The translations under genes were made by a program, and so were the position numbers. Shown here piece after piece: positions 6,686-14,489 of a stretch of DNA of 17,391 bases. Every line of letters starts with the position of its first letter. Positions within the stretch are counted from its first letter, which is position 1. Location: the NCBI GenBank assembly GCA_035545895.1, contig DASZXJ010000204.1, positions 1 through 17,391 of the forward strand, written 5' to 3'. The notes below the pieces were generated by a model. It ran no database searches, was not told the origin of the DNA, and saw nothing but the letters and a program-made list of their open reading frames with translations. The stretch comes from DASZXJ01 sp035545895. Its GTDB lineage: Bacteria > Planctomycetota > Phycisphaerae > Tepidisphaerales > Tepidisphaeraceae.

Positions 6686-8575
6686 TCAGTGTTGACCGCG
6701 GCACCATCGGTGCCAGCCGCTTCGATAGGCACTTTCCACTCCGCTGGCAAACAGTTTGGCGTTCATAAGCGGCGAGGTTCGCATGCTCTGTCGCAAAGAG
6801 GATCTGAGGCTGCGCAATCGCGGAAGATCCCCCGCCAATTCAATCGCAATCGATGCAAAACGAGCTGCGTCATCGGTAGCCAATTCGGTCAATCCCAGAT
6901 TTGATGACTGGCTGAGCCCCGCGCGTGAAACGGCTGTTTTTCCGTAACGACTAACGACCGGCACGCCCATCCACAGGGCATCAAGGCTTGTGGTGTGTCC
7001 GCTATATGGAAATGTATCGAGACCAATATCGATGCGATGATATGTCTGAAGATATTTGCCCCTCAATTGTCGATCGACGAATTCGATTCTTGCCGGATCA
7101 ATGCCAAGCGATGCAATCGTCCGCTGCCGGGCGCTGCCTTGAGGCGCGAGCAAAACCAATTTCGACGCGGGCAATGCGTCGAGGATGGGTTTCCACATCG
7201 CAAAGACGATTTCATTTGTCTTGCAGAAATTATTAAGGCAGCCAAATGTGACATGGCCATTCTGATCCGCGGGCAAGTCATTGACCGCGGGCTGGTCCGA
7301 CTGCGGGTCATAACACCAGAATGTATGAGGCAATCGAATGGATATTTCGGAATAAAACTCATCGTTGAATCCAGGCGGGTCAAGATATGGGTCGGTCAGG
7401 CGGTAATCCATCGCGCCAATGCCGGTTGTTCCCGGGTAGGCGAGCCAAGCAATTTGAATTGGTGCCGGCTTGCGTGCGAAAAGCAGGAGCCGGGCTTCGC
7501 CCATGTGCATGGTCAGATCGACGAGGATATCGATCTGATCTTTTCGAATGGCGTCGGCAAGGGATGCATCGGAAATGCCGGCGCATTCTCGCCATACATC
7601 CGCCTCCTGCTGGAGCCGCCGGGTGGTCAGGTCGGGCTTATCGACATCCGAATAACAGTAAATCTCAAACTGTTCGTGATTGTGGTGAGCGATCAAAGGA
7701 ACGGTGAACAGGGCCTGGCAATGTTCGCGGAAGTAGGGTGATAGATAGCCGATCTTCAATCGCCGATCGGGGTTGCGATCATTGGCGAAGGGTTGAATCG
7801 ATCGTTTGAGCGGCTCAGCATGGTCGGCACTCCATAAGATGTGCTCGCGAAGCATCGCCTTCGAATCCAGTTTTGGATCGAAGGACATCGAGTAAAGCAG
7901 ATTGCTTGCGATTTCGGTCCAGTCGGGCTTCATGGCCAGCCCCTGCCGGTAAGCGGCCAGCGCTTCGGGAACCTGACCAATCGCTTGCAGCGCGTTGCCC
8001 AGATAAAGATATGCTTCGTGAAAATTGGGATCGGCCTGAATCGCCTTTCGCGCCGCCTGGATGGCTTGGTCGTGCTTCTCGCATTTATAAAGGGCACGGG
8101 CCCGATTACTGTGATTTTTCGGATCCTGCGGATTGAGCATCACCGATTTGGCAAACATGGCCAGCGATTCTTCGAACTGATTCGTTTCAAACAGCGCGAT
8201 GCCGAGATAATTGTAAGCGGTCCCGAGGTTTGGCTGCGCAACGATCAGTTGCCTTAAATGCAGAATGGCCGAATCGTATTGATGCAAGTCAACCAGCGAC
8301 TGGCAAAAGTGGAGCCGGGCAAAAGGATCATTCGGCTCGATGGCCAGCGAGCGCCCGAGCAATTCCATGGCGGATTTGGCCTGGCGCGCGTGCAATTCCA
8401 TGAAGCCAAGCATGTGCAGCGCCTTGGCATGGCGCGGATGCACCGAAATAATTTGACGGCAGATGGACTGCGCCTCCTGGAATCGGCCGGCGGACATGTG
8501 CTGGTCAGCCAGTTGAATCGCCTGCAAAATGTGAACCTGCTGCGGTACCGACATGTATGTAAAATCGATCCTCAC
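6686..8575 (-). CDS. TPR-GT41 (SPINDLY/OGT-like) glycosyltransferase, last of array
   Basis: This is a 629-residue cytoplasmic protein without signal peptide. Residues about 10-245 are six to seven tetratricopeptide repeats. Residues about 270-625 form the two-lobed GT41 domain of O-GlcNAc-transferase/SPINDLY enzymes, which transfer a sugar from a nucleotide donor to Ser/Thr of proteins. Equivalents of key human OGT residues are visible: His285 in REHCQALF (OGT His498), Lys452 in NNFCKTN (OGT Lys842) and the HTT donor loop at 527-529 in YSGHTTSLDALW. FARKPAPIQIAWLAYPGTTG and DPYLDPPGFND are further family blocks. The GTG start overlaps the preceding stop as GTGA, and the ATG at 8554 is a good alternative. 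The stop abuts that of the convergent GH28-like gene with no intervening base. It is closest in wording to the second unit of the neighbouring double protein. Donor and acceptor are unknown. Confidence 0.9.
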   Translation of the reverse strand: MRIDFTYMSVPQQVHILQAIQLADQHMSAGRFQEAQSICRQIISVHPRHAKALHMLGFMELHARQAKSAMELLGRSLAIEPNDPFARLHFCQSLVDLHQYDSAILHLRQLIVAQPNLGTAYNYLGIALFETNQFEESLAMFAKSVMLNPQDPKNHSNRARALYKCEKHDQAIQAARKAIQADPNFHEAYLYLGNALQAIGQVPEALAAYRQGLAMKPDWTEIASNLLYSMSFDPKLDSKAMLREHILWSADHAEPLKRSIQPFANDRNPDRRLKIGYLSPYFREHCQALFTVPLIAHHNHEQFEIYCYSDVDKPDLTTRRLQQEADVWRECAGISDASLADAIRKDQIDILVDLTMHMGEARLLLFARKPAPIQIAWLAYPGTTGIGAMDYRLTDPYLDPPGFNDEFYSEISIRLPHTFWCYDPQSDQPAVNDLPADQNGHVTFGCLNNFCKTNEIVFAMWKPILDALPASKLVLLAPQGSARQRTIASLGIDPARIEFVDRQLRGKYLQTYHRIDIGLDTFPYSGHTTSLDALWMGVPVVSRYGKTAVSRAGLSQSSNLGLTELATDDAARFASIAIELAGDLPRLRSLRSSLRQSMRTSPLMNAKLFASGVESAYRSGWHRWCRGQH

Positions 8576-11500
8576 CGAATTGTAGAGGTCTGTTTCGATT
8601 CACACCACCGCCGCCACATCGCGCGATAGGCATTTTCCAGATTCACCGTGAATTCGCTGATATTCATGATCGGTGAGTCCTTCATTTTCTGCCGCAAGGT
8701 CTGGCGTAGATTGCGCAGCCGAGGCAGATCATTTGCCAGATCGACCGCAATCTTAACGAATTCCCGCGGACTATTTGCAACCAGCTCGGTCAAGCCGATG
8801 TTTGTAGCCTGACTGAATCCCGCGCGCGAAACCACGGTCTTGCCCATCAGGCTTACAACCGGCACGCCCATCCAGATCGAATCCAGGCTGGTCGTGTGGC
8901 CGTTATACGGGAACGTATCCAGACCAATATCGATGCGATGATATGTCCTGGTATATTCTCTATGATTCTGACGACTTAGAAATTCAATTCGGGCCGGATC
9001 CATGCCGAGCCGTTCGATCACATGTTGCCGCGCGCGACCCTCCGGGGCGTGCAGGATGAACTTCGCGCTGGGAACGGCCTTGAACACCTCGGACCACATT
9101 CCGAGCACTAAATCGTTGACCTTATTGAAATTGTTCAGACAGCCAAATGTCACATGGCCGCCGGCGTCGGCGGGCAAGGGGCTAACCGATTCGTCTTCGA
9201 TGGCTTCGTAGCACCAAAAGCTGTCGGGCAGCCGGATCGATTCTTCTGAATAAAATGCGTCATTCATTCCGGGAGGATCGAGATAAGGATCGGTCAGGCG
9301 ATAGTCAATTGTTTTCAATCCGGTCGTACCCGGATAGCCTGCAAAGGTCACTTGCACCGGCGCGGGTTTTTGAGCAAATGTGGACAGCCGGCTGTTCGAC
9401 AGATGCAAGGTTAAATCGACGAGAATGTCGATTTGATCGGCACGGATTTTTTCACTGAGCTGCCCGGTTGTCAGACCATTTGCCTGCGTCCAATGGTCGG
9501 CCAGGGTTCGGAACTGGCGAACGATCGGATCTTCACCCGCAAAATCGACATAGCAGTAAATCTCGAAATTCCGCCTGTCATGATGCTTGAAGATCGGAAG
9601 CATATTAAAACCAATGACGTGGTCCCTGAGATTGGAGGATACATAGCCAATCTTCAGGCGCTTCTGTGGATTCGGATCGTTTTCGTGTGGAGTAATCGCT
9701 TGTCGCAGTGGCGCCGCGAAGGTTTCGTACCATTTTTCGTGTTCGCGATATATCGCCGAAGCGTCAAACTCGGGCAAAAACAGCATGGAATACAAGAGGT
9801 TGCGCCAAGGCAATTCCCACCGAGGTTGAAGGGACATCGCCTGGCGAAATGCACTCAATGCGCGGGAATTGTCACTCTGGCCGGACAGCGACTGGCCGAG
9901 CAGGAGATAAGCCTGCGCCAAGTTTGGGCGTAACGAATTGGCTCGCCGCGCGGCGCTTTCCGCCCGCTCGTATAACTGGCAGCGCAAGCATGCCCATGCG
10001 AGCGTCAGTTGATTGAACAGATCATCCGCGCCCAGTTCGACGGATCGATCAAACGCGTGAATTGCCGGTTCAAGTTCGCCGGACCGATTTAGCGCCAGCC
10101 CAAGCCAGGTATATGCCAATGCATAATTCGGGTTCGAAGCGACAACTTTCCTCAGCACCGGCACAGCCTTGGCGTATTGATTCAGGCGAATCATCGCCGA
10201 TGCTTTGTCCACGCTTGTGCGAGGGGCGTTTGGATCAAGGGCCAGGGCGCGATCGAGTAATTCGATTGCTTCCTGCACTTTATCCTGCTGGAGCGCCAGA
10301 TAACCAATGACGGAGATGGCTTTGGCATGTTGAGGATCATTGGATAGGACCTGTTCGCATAGCATTTTCGCCTCAGGATGACGGAGATCGTCAGCCAGTT
10401 CGGACGCGAAATTCGCCATCTCGTTGAGAAAATCATTTTTGCGCAGTGCGAATGCGCGAGAAGGCTGAGGCTCAGCCGAGTTGCACCACGTTCGCCACAT
10501 CGCGCGGTAGGCAAGTTCAATGTCGCCAGCCAGTTGCTTTGCATTCATCAGCGGCGATTTCAACATCGTCCGCCGCATGTTCGTTCGGAGTTCTTTCAGT
10601 TGCTCCCGATCTTTCGCGAGGGAAATTGCAATCTGCTTGTACTGATTCACATCGCTGGCGGCGAATTTTTGGAGATTCACGTTCGAAAGCACGCTCGCCC
10701 CCAGCCGCGAGCAATGAGACGTTCCAGCCAGCGAAATAACCGGTACGCCCATCCAAAGCGCGTTGCACGTGGTGGTGTGTCCATTCACAGGAAAAGGGTC
10801 GAGGGCAATATCAACCCGATTGTGAACAAGAAAATAATTCTGTCGCGACTGAAACCCCATCAGTTCGAGTCGCTCGGACTCAATTCCGTGCCTGGCAAAT
10901 GCTTCACGCATTCGGTCGGCGCCGGCGGGTTCTTCCAATCCCTTTGCCACGATCAGAAGTTTCGATTGAGGAACTTGCGCGAGGATATCCGACCAGCATG
11001 CAATTACGCCGGCGTTCAATTTGGCCAGGTTATTGAAGCTGCCGAATGTGATGTATCCATTGACGAGGGCGGGCAGTTCACCAATTTTCATTGTGCCGGC
11101 TGGGCGCGCATAACACGCAAAACTTCGCGGTAATCTGACCATGAACTCGCTAAATTGTGAATCATCTTCGCTCGCCGGATCGACGAATCCATCGGATAGC
11201 CAGTAATCGATCTTCTCATTGCCTGTTGTGTTGGGATAACCAAGATAAGTTACCTGCACCGGCGCTGGTTTTCGCGCGAAGACGAGCATCCGGTTGCCCG
11301 CGGTATGACCGGACAGATCGACCAGAACATCGATCCCGTCATCGCGAATGATTTTTGCGGTCTGTGCATCGGGCAAATCCGCAATATTTCGCCATTGATG
11401 CGCAGTTTTTCTTAGCCGAGCAGTGACGCCGTCCGCGCCCCGGGCCATGTCGGCGTAACAGTAAACTTCCACCCGTTCTGCATCATGATGACTGAGCAGC

Positions 11501-12342
11501 GGCAATAGAAAATGCCCTACGGGGTGGTCTCGCATATCCGCCGACACATAGCCGACCCGCAGTTTCCGGTTCGGATCGCGATCATTGGAATGCGGCTGAA
11601 TTTCGCCTTGTAGTGGTTGAACGTGCCGCTGATTCCATTGACTGTATTCGCTGAGAATATCCGCCTGGCTCAACGTCGGATCGAAATGAAGCGTCGCCAG
11701 CAGATTGCTTTCCGTGCGGATTGCTCGCGGATCGATTTTCAAAGCGTCGCGATAAGTTTCAATGGCCTGCTTAATCCTGCCGCTTTCGCGGAGCACATTG
11801 CCCAGGTTGTTTCGCGGCAAAACGGAAGCAGGATCAAGTGCGATTGATCGTTCAAACGCGGCAATCGCGCGGTCGTAAAGCCCCTGCCCGCGCAGCGCGT
11901 TTCCCAGGGTGTTGAAGGCATTGATCGATTTTGGATCGAGTCTGGTCGCAATTTCACACTCATCGATGGCTGCCCTGATTTGTCCTGCATCCATCAGCGC
12001 GACAGCAAGATTTGCGTGCACATGGGCAGCGCCGGGACGGACGGCAATTGATCGCCGATAGATCTCGACCGCTTGCCGCGCCTGCCCGGCAAGGCGAAGC
12101 GCTCGTGCGAGATTATTCAGCGCGCTCGCGGAATTCGGGCTGAAATCCACCGCTTTTTGAAATGCTTCCAACGCCTCTTTGGGATGGCCCCCCTGATGCA
12201 GGGCAATACCAAGTTGTGAAAATGCATCGGAAAAATCAGGCTTGGATTGAATCGCCGCGCGATACGAGGAGATCGCCTCCTGCAACCGACCCGCGCGCAG
12301 ATGGTCGTTGCCTTGCTCGAGTAATCGTCGATGTTTATCCAT
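8572..12342 (-). CDS. Double TPR-GT41 glycosyltransferase (two complete units in one chain)
   Basis: This 1256-residue cytoplasmic protein carries two full TPR+GT41 units, twice the usual length. Unit A has TPRs at about 1-235 and a GT41 domain at 260-624 with His273 (RDHPVGHF), Lys441 (NLAKLN) and HTT at 522-524. A linker of about 30 residues follows. Unit B has TPRs at about 645-865 and a GT41 domain at 895-1250 with His908 (RDHVIGFN), Lys1074 (NNFNKVN) and HTT at 1149-1151. Unit A is of the broad bacterial SPINDLY type (SGHTAGNR, CSRLGASVL). Unit B resembles the two single enzymes beside it. In unit A the HTT loop continues TCN (Asn527) where human OGT has Asp925. The start at 12342 overlaps the previous stop by 8 nt and leads straight into the TPRs. 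An in-frame ATG at 12405 would add 21 residues with no domain. An internal ATG at 10419 begins unit B. Confidence 0.88.
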   Translation of the reverse strand: MDKHRRLLEQGNDHLRAGRLQEAISSYRAAIQSKPDFSDAFSQLGIALHQGGHPKEALEAFQKAVDFSPNSASALNNLARALRLAGQARQAVEIYRRSIAVRPGAAHVHANLAVALMDAGQIRAAIDECEIATRLDPKSINAFNTLGNALRGQGLYDRAIAAFERSIALDPASVLPRNNLGNVLRESGRIKQAIETYRDALKIDPRAIRTESNLLATLHFDPTLSQADILSEYSQWNQRHVQPLQGEIQPHSNDRDPNRKLRVGYVSADMRDHPVGHFLLPLLSHHDAERVEVYCYADMARGADGVTARLRKTAHQWRNIADLPDAQTAKIIRDDGIDVLVDLSGHTAGNRMLVFARKPAPVQVTYLGYPNTTGNEKIDYWLSDGFVDPASEDDSQFSEFMVRLPRSFACYARPAGTMKIGELPALVNGYITFGSFNNLAKLNAGVIACWSDILAQVPQSKLLIVAKGLEEPAGADRMREAFARHGIESERLELMGFQSRQNYFLVHNRVDIALDPFPVNGHTTTCNALWMGVPVISLAGTSHCSRLGASVLSNVNLQKFAASDVNQYKQIAISLAKDREQLKELRTNMRRTMLKSPLMNAKQLAGDIELAYRAMWRTWCNSAEPQPSRAFALRKNDFLNEMANFASELADDLRHPEAKMLCEQVLSNDPQHAKAISVIGYLALQQDKVQEAIELLDRALALDPNAPRTSVDKASAMIRLNQYAKAVPVLRKVVASNPNYALAYTWLGLALNRSGELEPAIHAFDRSVELGADDLFNQLTLAWACLRCQLYERAESAARRANSLRPNLAQAYLLLGQSLSGQSDNSRALSAFRQAMSLQPRWELPWRNLLYSMLFLPEFDASAIYREHEKWYETFAAPLRQAITPHENDPNPQKRLKIGYVSSNLRDHVIGFNMLPIFKHHDRRNFEIYCYVDFAGEDPIVRQFRTLADHWTQANGLTTGQLSEKIRADQIDILVDLTLHLSNSRLSTFAQKPAPVQVTFAGYPGTTGLKTIDYRLTDPYLDPPGMNDAFYSEESIRLPDSFWCYEAIEDESVSPLPADAGGHVTFGCLNNFNKVNDLVLGMWSEVFKAVPSAKFILHAPEGRARQHVIERLGMDPARIEFLSRQNHREYTRTYHRIDIGLDTFPYNGHTTSLDSIWMGVPVVSLMGKTVVSRAGFSQATNIGLTELVANSPREFVKIAVDLANDLPRLRNLRQTLRQKMKDSPIMNISEFTVNLENAYRAMWRRWCESKQTSTIR

Positions 12343-14200
12343 GGCACCATCGTTGCCAGGCCGAGCGGTAAAACGATTCCATGTTTCGAGCAAACGCGGT
12401 TGCATCCATCAAAGGCGACGCCTGCATGGTCTGGCGCAGCTTGGCGCGAATCAATTTCAATTTCGGGACATCCCGAGCCAGTTGAACGGCTGTATCGATC
12501 ATTTGCCGCTTATCGCCGGCGACCAGTTCCTGCAACCCGAGATTCGTATTAATGCTCAGGCCTCCGCGTCCGACCGGAGTGCGGCCCGCAAAAGTGACAA
12601 CCGGCACACCCATCCATGCGGCATCCAGCGTGGTTGTGTGTCCATTATATGGAAAAGTGTCCAAGCCGATGTCGATGCGGTGATAACAGGCCAAATACTC
12701 TTTCCGCGATTGGTGATCGAGAAAGGTAATGCGTGAAGTTTCAATCCCCAGGGCGTTGATCACCCGGGTTCTGCAATTTCCAGCAGGTGCAAGCATGAGC
12801 AGTCGCGAGGTGGGCAATCTGCCGAATATTTCAGACCAGATGTTCAGAACAGCATCGCTTACCTTGCGATAATTGTTCAACGATCCGAAGGTGATATAGC
12901 CGTTTGCGTCCGCCGGCAAATCATTGACTGCCAGTTCGCTGGTCAACGGATCGTAACACCAGAATGTGTGTGATAGCCGGACGGATTGCTCGCAATAGAA
13001 TTCATCGTTCGTTCCCGGCGGATCAAGCCGCGGATCGGTGATTCGATAGTCCATCGTGGCAAGCCCCGTTGTCCCGGGGTACGCCAGCCACGCCACCTGA
13101 ATCGGCGCTGGTTTTCGCGCAAAGAGTAGCGGCCTGCCGCCGCCCATGTGCATCGTCAAATCCACCAGAATATCGATCTGATCGGTCTTGATTTGCCTGG
13201 CCAACTGTTCATCCGGCCAGCGACTCGAATCCTGCCATACATCCACAAGCCCCTGCAATCGGCTTGTCAACGCGTCTGGCTTGATCACGTCGCTATAGCA
13301 ATAAACCTTAAATTGCTCTTTGTCGCGTGCGGTAAACAATGGAATGGTGAAAAACGATTGACAGTGATCGCTGAAATAGGGTGAGACATATCCGATTTTC
13401 AGTTGTCGCGCGGGGCTTGGATCATTGGCGTGGGGTTCAATCGCGTTCTTAAATTGTGCCGCACGAAGTTGATACCATTCGGCATGGAATTGCTGGATGC
13501 TTTTCAGGTCCGATTTTGGGTGAAAATAGAGTCCATAGCAAAGATTGCTGTGAGGGACCGGCCAGTCGGGCGCCAATTGAATGGCCTGACGATATGCGGC
13601 AAACGCCTCGTCCAATCGCGCAAGCTCACCCAATGCGTTGGCGAGCATGTTATATGCCCCGGCGGCGTGAGGGTTATATGTGATGGCCTGCTGCGCAAAC
13701 CTCGCGGATTCTTCCGGACGCCCCAGAATCGCGAGGGTCATTGCAAAATTGGCGAAAAATGCCGCATTGGCGGGTTGTAGTTCGACCGCTCGTTTGAAAC
13801 ACTCGGCGGCATCGGCGAATTGCGAAACCTCATGCAGCGACAAACCAAGATTGTTATAGGCCTCCGCATAATCGGGTCGCAGCGCGATTGCCGAACGCCC
13901 GGCGGCGATGGCTTCATCGTATCGTTTGGCATGATGAAGCGCCGCCGCCAGGTTATTCAGGGATGATGCATTATCGGGATTAGCGCGAACCACTTCGCTG
14001 AACGCGTCGATGGCCTGGTCGATTCTTCCTGTCTGCATGAGGATCGCGCCCAAATACCCCTGGATGGTGGCATCAGGAAATTGCGCGAGAGCTTCCCGGC
14101 AAATGGTTTCCGCCTGTGCCAAATCGCCGGCGCGATATTGCTCGTCGATCTTTTTCAGCAATTGCGGCAGAGAGGTTGGATTGATCGATGATCTGCTCAT
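12335..14200 (-). CDS. TPR-GT41 (SPINDLY/OGT-like) glycosyltransferase
   Basis: This 621-residue soluble protein has six to seven tetratricopeptide repeats at about 10-240 and a GT41 catalytic region at about 265-620. Visible active-site equivalents are His279 in SDHCQSFF, Lys446 in NNYRKVS and the HTT loop at 521-523 in YNGHTTTLDAAW. FARKPAPIQVAWLAYPGTTG and DPRLDPPGTND are shared with the other array members. The C-terminus ends in the typical FARNMESFYRSAWQRWC helix. The ATG at 14200 lies 3 nt after the stop of the short remnant frame. No close Shine-Dalgarno is seen (GGAG is about 12 nt upstream), so initiation may rely on coupling. Known relatives modify cytoplasmic proteins such as flagellin or regulators; the target here is unknown. 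Confidence 0.9.
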   Translation of the reverse strand: MSRSSINPTSLPQLLKKIDEQYRAGDLAQAETICREALAQFPDATIQGYLGAILMQTGRIDQAIDAFSEVVRANPDNASSLNNLAAALHHAKRYDEAIAAGRSAIALRPDYAEAYNNLGLSLHEVSQFADAAECFKRAVELQPANAAFFANFAMTLAILGRPEESARFAQQAITYNPHAAGAYNMLANALGELARLDEAFAAYRQAIQLAPDWPVPHSNLCYGLYFHPKSDLKSIQQFHAEWYQLRAAQFKNAIEPHANDPSPARQLKIGYVSPYFSDHCQSFFTIPLFTARDKEQFKVYCYSDVIKPDALTSRLQGLVDVWQDSSRWPDEQLARQIKTDQIDILVDLTMHMGGGRPLLFARKPAPIQVAWLAYPGTTGLATMDYRITDPRLDPPGTNDEFYCEQSVRLSHTFWCYDPLTSELAVNDLPADANGYITFGSLNNYRKVSDAVLNIWSEIFGRLPTSRLLMLAPAGNCRTRVINALGIETSRITFLDHQSRKEYLACYHRIDIGLDTFPYNGHTTTLDAAWMGVPVVTFAGRTPVGRGGLSINTNLGLQELVAGDKRQMIDTAVQLARDVPKLKLIRAKLRQTMQASPLMDATAFARNMESFYRSAWQRWCHG

Positions 14201-14203
14201 CCG

Positions 14204-14458
14204 TCAGCTTGCGCTCCATTGTCGGTACATCGTTCGATACGAGGCCTCCATCTTACGCGCAGACGTTTCATTGGAAACGACCGCATCTTTCGGTCGTACG
14301 ATCTGGAAATGGACATTTCCCAGATGGTGAGGGAACTCGGTTGTTTGGGAATTCAGACGAATTGCGATTTGAAATTCCGCAATGGCCTGATCGAATGGTT
14401 GCGCTGCGCACAGAGCGTTGGCTGGCTCAAAATTGCGGCGTTGTTCGGCTTGGGACAT
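14204..14458 (-). CDS. Short TPR/GT41-tail protein, probable internally deleted GT41 gene remnant
   Basis: The 84-residue frame begins with about one and a half TPR repeats; FDQAIAEFQIAIRLN and HHLGNVHFQ match the TPR pattern. It then passes directly into ARKMEASYRTMYRQW. That ending matches the extreme C-terminus of the GT41 enzymes in this array, such as FARNMESFYRSAWQRWC. The whole catalytic domain, around 400 residues or more, is missing while the frame stays open. It sits exactly where another array member would be, 31 nt after the fabF stop and 3 nt before the next ATG. An in-frame TAA lies 12 nt upstream of the ATG, so no longer start exists. No Shine-Dalgarno was found. It may be a decaying gene, or may be kept as a leader frame that couples translation of the next gene. 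Confidence 0.6.
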   Translation of the reverse strand: MSQAEQRRNFEPANALCAAQPFDQAIAEFQIAIRLNSQTTEFPHHLGNVHFQIVRPKDAVVSNETSARKMEASYRTMYRQWSAS

Positions 14459-14489
14459 GCAATCAGTTTAACGGCTCGGACGGGGGGAT

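Noticed and set aside
6995..7741. Plus-strand open frame of 248 codons opposite the last GT41 gene
   Set aside because: Shadow of the GT41 coding sequence; similar antisense frames recur opposite the other units at matching places.
12343..12405. 21-residue N-terminal extension of the double GT41 protein
   Set aside because: It lies within the end of the preceding gene and adds no TPR sequence; the ATG at 12342 gives a compact 8-nt overlap.
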